DNA from: an uncultured Sediminibacterium sp.
GTDB lineage: Bacteria > Bacteroidota > Bacteroidia > Chitinophagales > Chitinophagaceae
Length of the DNA: 64,000 nt
Direction of reading: 5' to 3'
Assembly (NCBI RefSeq): GCF_946481145.1
Contig: NZ_CAMLMJ010000012.1
Location: forward strand, 42,238 to 106,237
Shown: positions 54,372 through 63,051 of the stretch, piece by piece
Layout: every line of letters begins with the position of its first letter
How positions within the stretch are numbered: position 1 is the stretch's first letter
Notes under the pieces: generated by a model
Told to the model about the DNA's origin: nothing
The model's database searches: none
The model's input: only the letters and a program-made list of their open reading frames with translations
Position numbers and translations under genes: made by a program

Positions 54372-57143
54372 ATGAAACACATTCGAATCTCTTTTACAAA
54401 ATTGTTGCAGGCCATCTTATTGTTTGGTGCCGTAACTACTGTAAAAGCGCAACAGTCAATAACCAGCAAACCCAACCTTGCATTGGTAGCTAAAACAAGC
54501 TCGAGTCGCGGAGGGTTTGGGGTCGATGCATTGAATGACCAGAAAACACCTGTTAATACTGGTAATAACCGTGGTGGATTTAACAATAACAATAACCGTC
54601 CTCCCCGTGCCAATATCTGGGTGCAATACGAATGGCAGGAGCCGGTTAGTACAAGTGAAATAGGCTTATTCTGGTGGAACTTCAATAATAATGTTCGTTT
54701 ACCTGAACAATACCGTATTTCTTATTGGAATGGATCTGCTTTCGTTCCTGTTGAAAATGCACAGGGAATGGGTAAAGAAAATAATCAATACAATACAACT
54801 ACTTTCAAAGAAGTAACCACAACGCGTATGCGTATTGAGCTCGATTCAGCAGATCGTGGGGTTACTACTTTATTAGAGTGGGTGGTAGCAAAATCGCCGA
54901 ACTCAGCCAATCCAAAACCACTTGTTTCGGCTGGTATAGACAGAGACCTGATCATTAATGGTAAAACATACCTTGATGCATCGGTTAAATCTGTTTCTCC
55001 AGTTTCTAAAATTGAATGGAAAAAAGTATCAGGACCAGGTAATGTTCAGTTTAGTGATGCGGGTTCTCTTAAAGGGACTGCAAGTTTTAGTGCAGTTGGT
55101 GATTATGTTCTTGCTATGACCGCAACTGAGGGAAATCTCACACAAACTTCTTCGATTAATGTAAAAGTACATAACCCACCACCGGTGAACAGACTGGATG
55201 TGGTCTACACCAAAAAATATAAAATCGATAATAAACTCTGGAACGATCGTGCAAAAGCCATGATCGTAAACTGGATTCCTTATTGTATTGCACAGAATGA
55301 ACGTACAGATTTAACCATTGGTCAGGGTGGACTCGATAATTTTATAGAAGCGGCTAAAGCAATACGCGGAGAGCCTCATGCCCGTCATAAAGGATATGTA
55401 TTCTCTAATGCATGGGTACACCAAACAGTTGAATCAATCTGTATTGCTTTGATGGTTGATCCTCAGGGTGATAAAGAAATTATAGCTGCTCAAGCCAAAA
55501 TGAAAGAAGCATTGGAAAGATGGATACCCATCATCCTTGCTGCACAGGAATCAGATGGATACTTGCATACAGCTTACACTTTGCGTGATACCACACGTTG
55601 GAAAGAACGCTGGGCGCCTCGCAACCGCGGTGATCATGAAGGATATGTAGCGGGTTATTTTATTGAATCTGCTATTAACCATTATACATTAACCAATGGT
55701 AAAGACAAACGCTTATACGATGCTGCTAAAAGACTAGCCGATTGTTGGGTAAAAAATATCGGTACTGGTCCGGGACAAAAAGAATGGTATGATGGTCACC
55801 AGGAAATGGAGCAGGCATTGGTTCGTTTTGGACGTTTTGTGAACGATATGGAAGGCAACGGCAAAGGCGACAGTTATGTGAAGCTGGCCAAGTTCCTGCT
55901 CGATAGTCGTAAAAACGGCTCAGAATACGATCAAAGTCATGTTCCCGTTCAACAACAGTATGAAGCAGTAGGTCATGCGGTAAGGGCTACTTATAACTAT
56001 TCTGCTATGGCAGATGTGGCGGCTGAGACAGGCGATGTGGATTATCAAAGTGCAGTAATGAGTTTGTGGAATAATATGATCAATAAAAAATATTATTTCA
56101 CCGGAGGTATCGGAAGTGGAGAAACATCTGAAGGTTTTGGTCCGAATTATTCATTACGCAACAATGCTTATTGCGAATCCTGTTCAAGTGCCGGCTTAAT
56201 TTTCTTCCAGTATAAAATGAACCTGGCATACCACGATGCGAAATATGCCGACCTCTACGAGGAAACCATGTACAATGCATTGTTGGGCTCATTAGACCTG
56301 GATGGCAAGAATTTTTATTATACCAACAGGTTATCAGAAGCTCAGCCAAGAGACCCATGGCATGTATGTCCTTGCTGTGTAGGAAATATTCCACGTACAT
56401 TATTGATGGTGCCAACCTGGACCTATGTTACTGACCCTAAAGCTATTTATGTAAACATGTATATCGGAAGTACCATAAATGTTGAGCGTGTTGCAGGGAC
56501 AGATATTGAGATGATACAGAAAACCAATTATCCCTGGGAAGGTGCAGTAGCTATTACGGTGAATCCTAAAGTAAGCAAAGAATTTACGGTATATGTTCGT
56601 GTTCCAAACAGAACAACCAGTGAATTGTACACGCCTGATAAAGAAGTAAAGGGACTGAAATACCTGAAAGTGAATGGCAAAGCTGTTCCTGTGGTAATAG
56701 AAAAAGGATACGTGGCAATTAAGCGAGTTTGGAAAAAAGGGGATAAGATTGAACTGGAAATGCCAATGGAAGTACAGAAGTTTTATGCCGATAAAAGAAT
56801 CGAAGCCAACCAGGGTCGTGTGGCACTGCGTTTTGGGCCATTGATTTATAATGTGGAAACTGCAGATGGACAAGACATTAACAAAGCCATTGATACCAAA
56901 AAACCTTTGGCGATCGAATGGAGAGATAATTTCCTGAGAGGAATGATGGTGATTAAGGGACAGTGGGAAGATGGTACACCATTGGTGGCTATTCCTAATT
57001 ATGCCCGCACTAACCGTCTTGATGGTAAAGAGCCAGCAGCAGTAACTACCACCTTGCCTGTAGAAGCCAATGAGCCACCGCAGCGTATACAAAACAGACC
57101 ACTGGCTTCTCAGATATGGATTAAAGAGAAAGGAAAGAACTAA
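54372..57143 (+). CDS. GH127/GH146-like beta-L-arabinofuranosidase with N-terminal discoidin- and Ig-like domains
   Basis: 923 residues, signal ending VTTVKAQ. Residues ~25-175 look discoidin-like and hold an Asn/Gly-rich stretch (NTGNNRGGFNNNNNRPPR). Residues ~180-270 look like a PKD/Ig domain (SPVSKIEWKKVSGPGNVQF). The barrel has conserved motifs: Glu602 and Cys604 in NAYCESCSSAGLI and Cys668-Cys669 in VCPCCVGNIPR, matching the GH127 zinc/nucleophile set, with a candidate acid/base at Glu587. It begins 20 bases after the M1 gene and ends the SusCD unit. Confidence 0.82.
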   Translation: MKHIRISFTKLLQAILLFGAVTTVKAQQSITSKPNLALVAKTSSSRGGFGVDALNDQKTPVNTGNNRGGFNNNNNRPPRANIWVQYEWQEPVSTSEIGLFWWNFNNNVRLPEQYRISYWNGSAFVPVENAQGMGKENNQYNTTTFKEVTTTRMRIELDSADRGVTTLLEWVVAKSPNSANPKPLVSAGIDRDLIINGKTYLDASVKSVSPVSKIEWKKVSGPGNVQFSDAGSLKGTASFSAVGDYVLAMTATEGNLTQTSSINVKVHNPPPVNRLDVVYTKKYKIDNKLWNDRAKAMIVNWIPYCIAQNERTDLTIGQGGLDNFIEAAKAIRGEPHARHKGYVFSNAWVHQTVESICIALMVDPQGDKEIIAAQAKMKEALERWIPIILAAQESDGYLHTAYTLRDTTRWKERWAPRNRGDHEGYVAGYFIESAINHYTLTNGKDKRLYDAAKRLADCWVKNIGTGPGQKEWYDGHQEMEQALVRFGRFVNDMEGNGKGDSYVKLAKFLLDSRKNGSEYDQSHVPVQQQYEAVGHAVRATYNYSAMADVAAETGDVDYQSAVMSLWNNMINKKYYFTGGIGSGETSEGFGPNYSLRNNAYCESCSSAGLIFFQYKMNLAYHDAKYADLYEETMYNALLGSLDLDGKNFYYTNRLSEAQPRDPWHVCPCCVGNIPRTLLMVPTWTYVTDPKAIYVNMYIGSTINVERVAGTDIEMIQKTNYPWEGAVAITVNPKVSKEFTVYVRVPNRTTSELYTPDKEVKGLKYLKVNGKAVPVVIEKGYVAIKRVWKKGDKIELEMPMEVQKFYADKRIEANQGRVALRFGPLIYNVETADGQDINKAIDTKKPLAIEWRDNFLRGMMVIKGQWEDGTPLVAIPNYARTNRLDGKEPAAVTTTLPVEANEPPQRIQNRPLASQIWIKEKGKN

Positions 57144-57177
57144 TTCTCATACACATTTTGTTTTGGCGTTTTTCGTT

Positions 57178-57209
57178 AAGCCTGTATTCGTTAGAATGCA
57201 GGCTTTTTT
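57178..57209 (+). terminator. Terminator of the SusCD unit
   Basis: AAGCCTGTATTC (57178-57189) pairs with GAATGCAGGCTT (57194-57205) over 12 positions with one G-U, loop GTTA, followed by TTTT. Confidence 0.85.
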
Positions 57210-57210
57210 A

Positions 57211-57327
57211 ATGCATTTATGGTTGAATGTAAAATTGCAGTTGTTGTTAGTAGGAGCTCTCGTGCTTCTGAGTCTAATTGCAGAACCAACACAGGCAATT
57301 CGATATAGAAAATTCAAAATCGAGTAA
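57211..57327 (+). CDS. Possible 38-aa membrane peptide
   Basis: ATG 57211 opens 38 codons beginning MHLWLNVKLQ, with one hydrophobic segment LLLVGALVLLSLIA and a basic tail. It starts just after the terminator stem, so a transcript for it is uncertain. No recognisable family. It may be chance. Confidence 0.2.
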   Translation: MHLWLNVKLQLLLVGALVLLSLIAEPTQAIRYRKFKIE

Positions 57328-57420
57328 AGTTTTTCGAAATTTTATACAGGCGGTCTTTTTAAGTGCATCTTGGGGGTTAATTTCAACAGGTATTATTCAT
57401 CATCAACTCAAGTAATTTCA

Positions 57421-57774
57421 ATGGCATACGATACAAAACTGGCAGACAGGGTACGGGAATACCTTGCACAGGTTACCTCACTTAATATTGAAGAGAAGGA
57501 AATGTTTCGAGGAATTGCGTTTATGGTTAATGATAAAATGTGTGTAAACGTAAGTGGTGACAATCTGATGTGTCGTTACGATCCGGTTTTAACGGAAGAA
57601 CTGGCAGAGCGAAACGGATATTTGCCCATGATCATGAAAGGAAAAGAAATGAAGGGGTATTGTTATGTTGAGCCAATCGGTTTTAAAACTAAAAAAGACT
57701 TCCAATTTTGGATAGGGATCTGTCTCGACTTTAATGAGAGAGCAAAATCATCAAAGAAACGATCCAAATCCTGA
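57421..57774 (+). CDS. TfoX N-terminal-domain family protein
   Basis: 117 residues from ATG 57421 (MAYDTKLADRVREYL). MFRGIAFMVNDKMCVNVSGD and the lysine-rich end (RAKSSKKRSKS) fit the TfoX_N / Sxy-like family. In gamma-proteobacteria TfoX affects competence, but such stand-alone proteins in Bacteroidota are uncharacterised. An upstream TTG at 57370 would extend the frame without conserved residues. Confidence 0.75.
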   Translation: MAYDTKLADRVREYLAQVTSLNIEEKEMFRGIAFMVNDKMCVNVSGDNLMCRYDPVLTEELAERNGYLPMIMKGKEMKGYCYVEPIGFKTKKDFQFWIGICLDFNERAKSSKKRSKS

Positions 57775-57863
57775 TATACTTTAGATAGAACAGAACCTTT
57801 CCGCGCAAGATGTATTTCATGTTGGCGGTTACGTGCATCTTTTCACTTATTAGGCAACAACCG

Positions 57864-57871
57864 TATCTTTG
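57864..57871 (+). promoter_or_regulatory. -7 box upstream of the antiporter gene
   Basis: TATCTTTG matches the Bacteroidota TAnnTTTG exactly and lies 14 bases before the antiporter ATG. No good -33 box is visible. Confidence 0.45.
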
Positions 57872-57884
57872 GCAAAACAGCTAA

Positions 57885-59108
57885 ATGACGATTTACTTAG
57901 CACTAACCGTACTTATTTGCCTATCTGCAGCATTTGCCTATATCAATCAGCGGTTTTTAAAACTGCCCTTTGTTATAGGGTTATTTTTTCTATCAACCAT
58001 TTTGTCAATTGGTGTAATCAGTTCAAAACTTTGGCTCAATATTCAAACAGAACAAATTCAAACCTATATTGAACAGGCGCATCTTGATAAGATCATCCTC
58101 AATTACCTGTTAGGCTTTTTATTATTTGCTGGTGCTTTACATACCAACTGGAACAACCTGAAACAGCAGATTAAACCCATTGCCGCATTTGCAGGTGGGG
58201 GCGTGTTGCTGTCTACAATAATTATTGCGGGACTTTTTTATGGGATCACCCAGGCATTTGGTCTGCAGGTAAGTTTTATTTACTGCCTACTCTTTGGCGC
58301 ATTGATTTCTCCTACAGACCCCATTGCCGTATTGGGTATTCTTACCAAAGCCAATGTGCCTAAAAAAACAGAATACACTATTGTAGGTGAAAGCCTGTTT
58401 AACGATGGTGTTGGAGTAGTGGTATTTATTGCTTTATTAGACACGTTAAATACCGGGGTATTCAGCTTTGGTCATTTCGGCTGGCTCTTTGTACAGGAAG
58501 CCATAGGCGGTATTGGTATGGGATTGGTATTTGGTTATTTTCTGCACCTGCTGTTAAAATCAATAGACCATTACGAAACAGAAATTCTGCTTACACTGGC
58601 ATTTGTAATGGCTGGCTATGGATTGTTTAACTATTTCCATATTTCCGGTGCATTGGCCATGGTGGTAATGGGTTTGATGGTGGGTAATTTCAGGCAGGAA
58701 ATTGCCATGAGTGATACCACGCAGGAATACGTGCATAAATTCTGGGAACTGGTAGATGTAATACTCAATGCCATTTTATTCATCCTCATTGCATTTGTAT
58801 TGATTGTGATAGACTTTGAAACCAAATATGTACTGGTCGGCTTAATCTCCGTATTTATTGTATTGGGGTCCAGGTTCATCATCGTTTACTTACCACATCT
58901 GGTTTTCCCCAGACTCATGAAACTAACCAATAAGGAAGCTAAAGTAATCAGTTGGGGAGGTCTGCGTGGCGGACTTTCGCTGGCATTGGTGCTTTCGTTA
59001 CCGGATAGTGAAACCAAAAATATTTTATTGATCACCACTTATTTCTGTGTGCTCTTCAGCATCATCATTCAGGGGCTGACGATAGAGAAAGTGGCGAAGC
59101 AGGGTTAA
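57885..59108 (+). CDS. CPA1-family cation/proton antiporter (NhaP-like)
   Basis: 407 residues with about 11-12 membrane segments. The conserved ion-binding region is FGALISPTDPIAVLGIL and VGESLFNDGVGVVVF, and the C-terminal core has ISWGGLRGGLSLALVLSLP. Probably exchanges Na+ or K+ for H+. It lacks a long cytoplasmic tail. Confidence 0.9.
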   Translation: MTIYLALTVLICLSAAFAYINQRFLKLPFVIGLFFLSTILSIGVISSKLWLNIQTEQIQTYIEQAHLDKIILNYLLGFLLFAGALHTNWNNLKQQIKPIAAFAGGGVLLSTIIIAGLFYGITQAFGLQVSFIYCLLFGALISPTDPIAVLGILTKANVPKKTEYTIVGESLFNDGVGVVVFIALLDTLNTGVFSFGHFGWLFVQEAIGGIGMGLVFGYFLHLLLKSIDHYETEILLTLAFVMAGYGLFNYFHISGALAMVVMGLMVGNFRQEIAMSDTTQEYVHKFWELVDVILNAILFILIAFVLIVIDFETKYVLVGLISVFIVLGSRFIIVYLPHLVFPRLMKLTNKEAKVISWGGLRGGLSLALVLSLPDSETKNILLITTYFCVLFSIIIQGLTIEKVAKQG

Positions 59109-59147
59109 AACAACCTTCTGCTTTGGATAGGCATCTACATTTTACTT

Positions 59148-59171
59148 AAGGTTTACGCTAGGTTAAACCTT
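59148..59171. repeat. Inverted repeat between antiporter and ispG
   Basis: AAGGTTTA (59148-59155) and TAAACCTT (59164-59171), 8 bp, loop of eight bases. A weak terminator for the antiporter gene or a protein site; no T tract. Confidence 0.35.
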
Positions 59172-59203
59172 TATGGAACCCAACCATTCTCCCCTTTTAC
59201 TGT

Positions 59204-59211
59204 TAAATTTG
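59204..59211 (+). promoter_or_regulatory. -7 box upstream of ispG
   Basis: TAAATTTG matches TAnnTTTG exactly, 18 bases before the ispG ATG. No clear -33 box. Confidence 0.4.
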
Positions 59212-59228
59212 TACCTTATTTACAGATT

Positions 59229-61238
59229 ATGCAGGCATATTGTCACTCACTTACGGAATATAAACGCTTAAAGACTAGGGAAGTACGTATCGGAGACTTG
59301 TTGATGGGTAATTTTCATCCCATCCGCCTACAAACAATGACCACCACGGATACCATGGATACGTTGGCAACCGTGGAACAGAGCATCCGTTGTATTGAAG
59401 CAGGGGCTGAACTGGTAAGAATAACTGCCCCCAGCAAAAAAGAGGCAGAAAACCTGCTACATATTAAAAATGAGCTAAGGAAAAGAGGATATAACACACC
59501 TCTGGTGGCCGATATTCATTTCACCCCCAATGCCGCTGAAATAGCTGCCAGAATAGTAGAAAAAGTAAGGGTGAACCCGGGTAATTATGTTGATAAGAAG
59601 AAATTCGAATTGATTGAATATACCGATGCAGATTACGCCGAAGAGATAGAAAGGATTCAGGAAAAATTTACGCCACTGGTTCGTATCTGTAAAGAACATG
59701 GTACCGCCATGCGTATCGGCACCAACCATGGTTCTTTGAGCGACCGCATCATGAGCCGTTATGGTGATACACCGATGGGTATGGTAGAAAGTGCGATGGA
59801 GTTTTTACGTATAGCCCGGTATGAGAGCTTTCACAATATTGTACTGAGTATGAAAGCCAGTAACCCACAGGTGATGGTACAAGCCTATCGCTTACTGATT
59901 CAGCAAATGGATGCTGAATTTGGCGAATGTTATCCTCTGCATTTGGGTGTTACAGAAGCTGGTGATGGTGAAGACGGTCGTGTAAAAAGCGCTGCAGGTA
60001 TTGGTACTTTATTAGAAGATGGAATTGGTGATACTGTTCGTGTAAGTTTAACAGAAGACCCCGAATTTGAAATACCGGTTTGTAAAGACCTGGTTAAGAG
60101 GTATACAACAAAAACAAGTACGGCATCCCCAATACCTGCTATTGAAAAAATACCTTACGATCCGTTTAATTATAAGCGCAGAATATCCATCGAAGTAGGC
60201 AATATAGGAGGTAAACAAGTGCCTGTTGTAATAGCCGATCTGAGTAAAGCAGGGGAGATCGTTCCGGCTACTTTGGAAAGGGTCGGGTACCAATACGATG
60301 CAGCTACCGATAAATGGAATATCAGTGATACTGCTGCTGATTATATTTTCACCGGCGATCAACTACTCGATTTTGCTTTGCCAGGCACATTAAAAGTGAT
60401 TGTTTACCCTCAAGCCTGGAAACTGGCAAAGGATCAGTCCAAATATTTTCCTATAGATGGACTTGACACTTATCTCTCCGGAAATATCAAAAGTGATTGG
60501 CTGAATTTTATAATGATTGATTGTTACAATGATGGAACAACTGTTTCAACAAATGCTCTGGAGCAAATCGCTAAAGATACCACTGCTGTTCTTTGTTTAA
60601 GCAGTACCAATAACCACGCCATGCCATCGGTGCGGAGAATGCTGATGGAACTGGAGGAACAAAAAATAAACAATCCGGTGGTATTGATAGTAGACAGCAA
60701 CTGGCAAACAACGGATGAGCACTTAATTCATTATGCAACCGAAGCAGGAGCATTATTATTAGATGGGTTTGGAGACGGTGTATGTTTTGGTATGACCACA
60801 AACAGCTACCAGCAGGCTTCTTCAGCCAGTGCAGATACAAGTGGCAGGAATTATATCTCTAATACATCCGTAGAACAATTCATTAATTCAACCGCATTCA
60901 GCATATTACAGGCAACACGTACGCGTATTTCTAAAACGGAATATATATCCTGTCCAAGCTGTGGCCGAACTTTATTTGATCTGCAGGAGACCACTGCAAA
61001 AATTCGTTCTGTTACCAACCATTTGAAAGGTGTGAAGATTGCCATTATGGGTTGTATTGTAAATGGTCCGGGTGAAATGGCAGATGCAGACTTTGGCTAT
61101 GTAGGTAGCGGTGTTGGAAAAATTACCTTATATAAAGGCAAGGAAGTAGTAAAAAGAAATGTAGCCAGTGAGGTGGCGGTAGATGAGCTGATTAATATTT
61201 TAAAAGAAAACGATGCCTGGGTTGAGCCGGCATCATAA
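59229..61238 (+). CDS. ispG: 4-hydroxy-3-methylbut-2-enyl-diphosphate synthase, long form
   Basis: 669 residues, about twice the E. coli length. It carries the large central insertion typical of Bacteroidota, Chlamydia and plants. The N-terminal TIM barrel has TRITAPSKKEAE-type motifs (VRITAPSKKEAENL) and RVNPGNYVDKKK, and the C-terminal 4Fe-4S domain has SCPSCGRTLFDLQ and AIMGCIVNGPGEMADADFGY. It performs the penultimate step of the MEP isoprenoid pathway. The insert (~residues 300-560) has no catalytic residues. Confidence 0.96.
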   Translation: MQAYCHSLTEYKRLKTREVRIGDLLMGNFHPIRLQTMTTTDTMDTLATVEQSIRCIEAGAELVRITAPSKKEAENLLHIKNELRKRGYNTPLVADIHFTPNAAEIAARIVEKVRVNPGNYVDKKKFELIEYTDADYAEEIERIQEKFTPLVRICKEHGTAMRIGTNHGSLSDRIMSRYGDTPMGMVESAMEFLRIARYESFHNIVLSMKASNPQVMVQAYRLLIQQMDAEFGECYPLHLGVTEAGDGEDGRVKSAAGIGTLLEDGIGDTVRVSLTEDPEFEIPVCKDLVKRYTTKTSTASPIPAIEKIPYDPFNYKRRISIEVGNIGGKQVPVVIADLSKAGEIVPATLERVGYQYDAATDKWNISDTAADYIFTGDQLLDFALPGTLKVIVYPQAWKLAKDQSKYFPIDGLDTYLSGNIKSDWLNFIMIDCYNDGTTVSTNALEQIAKDTTAVLCLSSTNNHAMPSVRRMLMELEEQKINNPVVLIVDSNWQTTDEHLIHYATEAGALLLDGFGDGVCFGMTTNSYQQASSASADTSGRNYISNTSVEQFINSTAFSILQATRTRISKTEYISCPSCGRTLFDLQETTAKIRSVTNHLKGVKIAIMGCIVNGPGEMADADFGYVGSGVGKITLYKGKEVVKRNVASEVAVDELINILKENDAWVEPAS

Positions 61239-61247
61239 ATAAGAACC

Positions 61248-61350
61248 CTGCGTAATCTCTTTTTCTCTTGTTCTCTGCGGTAAAATAGCTTATATTATTA
61301 TCGTAAGTTTTTCTTCACCGCAGAGAAGTGAGAGCGCAGAGATTACGCAG
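61248..61350. repeat. Long imperfect inverted repeat between ispG and nadB
   Basis: CTGCGTAATCTCT (61248-61260) pairs with AGAGATTACGCAG (61338-61350), and TTCTCTGCGGT (61271-61281) pairs with ACCGCAGAGAA (61317-61327). The long hairpin has a partly paired middle and a 35-base loop. It ends 16 bases before the nadB ATG. It resembles dispersed extragenic palindromes common in this group; copies elsewhere in this window were not found. Confidence 0.7.
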
Positions 61351-61366
61351 AGCGAAAGAAGCGATT

Positions 61367-62962
61367 ATGCAAACAGATTTTTTAGTTATAGGATCAGGAA
61401 TCGCAGGTTTAACTTATGCACTTAAAACGGCGCGTCAGTTTCCTGATAAAAAAGTGACCGTAATCACCAAAACCCAGGCCGATGAAACCAATACCAAATA
61501 TGCCCAAGGCGGTATCGCAGGTGTTTGGGATGAGAACAGAGACAGTTACGATAAACATATTGAAGATACCCTGATAGCTGGTGATGGCTTATGTAATGAA
61601 GCTATAGTAGAAATAGTCGTAAAAGAAGGTCCTGAACGCATCAAAGAAATAATTTCCTATGGTGCGGAATTCGATAAAAACGAAAGCGGCGAATATAGTT
61701 TGGGTAAAGAAGGTGGGCATAGTGAAAACAGGATATTGCACCATAAAGATGTAACAGGGCAAGAAATGGAGCGGGCATTACTGGAAGAGCTTGCTCAGGT
61801 AAAGAATATTGAATTGATCAATCATTGTTTTGTCGTTGATATACTAACTCAACACCATTTGGGATACCTCGTTACCAAATCAACAACAGATATTACCTGC
61901 TATGGCGTGTATGTGTTGAATCTCCATACCAATCAAATTGAAAAGATACTCGCAAAAGTTACCTTACTCGCCACTGGTGGGTGCGGACAAGCATACCGTA
62001 CCACTACCAATCCTAAAATTGCCACGGGAGATGGTATTGCAATGGTTTATCGTGCGAAAGGGAGGATAGAGAATATGGAATTCATACAGTTCCATCCAAC
62101 TGCCCTATATGAACCAGGTATATCCCCATCTTTTCTGATTACAGAGGCAGTAAGGGGTGATGGGGGTATTCTCCGAAATAAATACGGTGAAGCATTTATG
62201 GAAAAATATGATTCCCGTAAAGATCTTGCACCACGTGATATTGTAGCACGCGCTATCGATAATGAAATGAAGCAAACAGGTACTGAACATGTTTACCTCG
62301 ATTGTCGCCACATGGATAAAGAGAAATTTATTCATCATTTCCCCAATATTTATGAAAAATGTCTGAGCATTGGAGTAGATGTTATGCAACAAATGATACC
62401 TGTTGCTCCTGCGGCACATTATAGTTGTGGTGGAATTAAAACGGATGAATGGGGAAGAACTTCTATCAGAAACCTTTATGCATGCGGAGAATGTGCCAGC
62501 ACAGGCTTACACGGCGCAAATCGTTTAGCAAGTAATAGTCTGCTGGAAGCAATGGTATTCGGACATCGTTGTTACCTGGATAGTATAGAAGCAGTTGTAA
62601 ATATTTCTTTTGAAACTACCATTCCCGACTGGAAAACAACCGGTACAACAGACCCAAGAGAAATGATCCTGATAACGCAGAGTCTTAAAGAATTACAACA
62701 AATCATGAGCGATTATGTCGGAATCGTTAGAACTGATGTGCGTTTGGAGCGTGCTATGAAAAGACTCGATTTATTATATACCGAAACAGAAGCATTATAC
62801 CGGTCAACAAAAGTGTCGCCCCAATTGTGTGAATTACGAAACCTGATAACAGTGGGTTACCTGATAGTAAAAGGTGCGCAATTCAGAAAAGAAAGCAGGG
62901 GCCTGCACTATAACACTGACCACCAGGGCAAAAGCGAACTGCTGCAGAATATTATTTTGTGA
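61367..62962 (+). CDS. nadB: L-aspartate oxidase
   Basis: 531 residues from ATG 61367 (MQTDFLVIGSGIAGLTYALK); an upstream in-frame ATG at 61328 would add basic residues encoded within the inverted repeat. FAD motif as above, then NTKYAQGGIAGVW, GGHSENRILHHKDVTG, ATGGCGQAYRTTTNP, FIQFHPTALYEPG and the C-terminal ECASTGLHGANRLASNSLLEA. It makes iminoaspartate for NAD synthesis. No nadA or nadC is adjacent in the window. Confidence 0.95.
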   Translation: MQTDFLVIGSGIAGLTYALKTARQFPDKKVTVITKTQADETNTKYAQGGIAGVWDENRDSYDKHIEDTLIAGDGLCNEAIVEIVVKEGPERIKEIISYGAEFDKNESGEYSLGKEGGHSENRILHHKDVTGQEMERALLEELAQVKNIELINHCFVVDILTQHHLGYLVTKSTTDITCYGVYVLNLHTNQIEKILAKVTLLATGGCGQAYRTTTNPKIATGDGIAMVYRAKGRIENMEFIQFHPTALYEPGISPSFLITEAVRGDGGILRNKYGEAFMEKYDSRKDLAPRDIVARAIDNEMKQTGTEHVYLDCRHMDKEKFIHHFPNIYEKCLSIGVDVMQQMIPVAPAAHYSCGGIKTDEWGRTSIRNLYACGECASTGLHGANRLASNSLLEAMVFGHRCYLDSIEAVVNISFETTIPDWKTTGTTDPREMILITQSLKELQQIMSDYVGIVRTDVRLERAMKRLDLLYTETEALYRSTKVSPQLCELRNLITVGYLIVKGAQFRKESRGLHYNTDHQGKSELLQNIIL

Positions 62963-62970
62963 TCGTTGAT

Positions 62971-63028
62971 TTTTTGATCTTTGATTTCTTGATTTGAATT
63001 CAAAGGCCAAAAATTCAAAGATCAAAAA
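62971..63028. repeat. AT-rich inverted/direct repeat between nadB and the acyltransferase
   Basis: TTTTTGATCTTTGA (62971-62984) is the perfect complement of TCAAAGATCAAAAA (63015-63028). The latter is repeated in part at 63032-63046 (AAAGATCAAAAATTC). A simple intergenic palindrome; it could also terminate nadB. Confidence 0.5.
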
Positions 63029-63051
63029 TTAAAAGATCAAAAATTCACCGA

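Noticed and set aside
56400..57092. 230-codon minus-strand frame in the second GH127 gene
   Set aside because: Long, but antisense to conserved coding sequence and low in family-like features.
57070..57210. Upstream extension of the small frame ending at 57327
   Set aside because: It overlaps the GH127-like gene end in another frame and crosses the terminator; only the 57211 start is worth noting.
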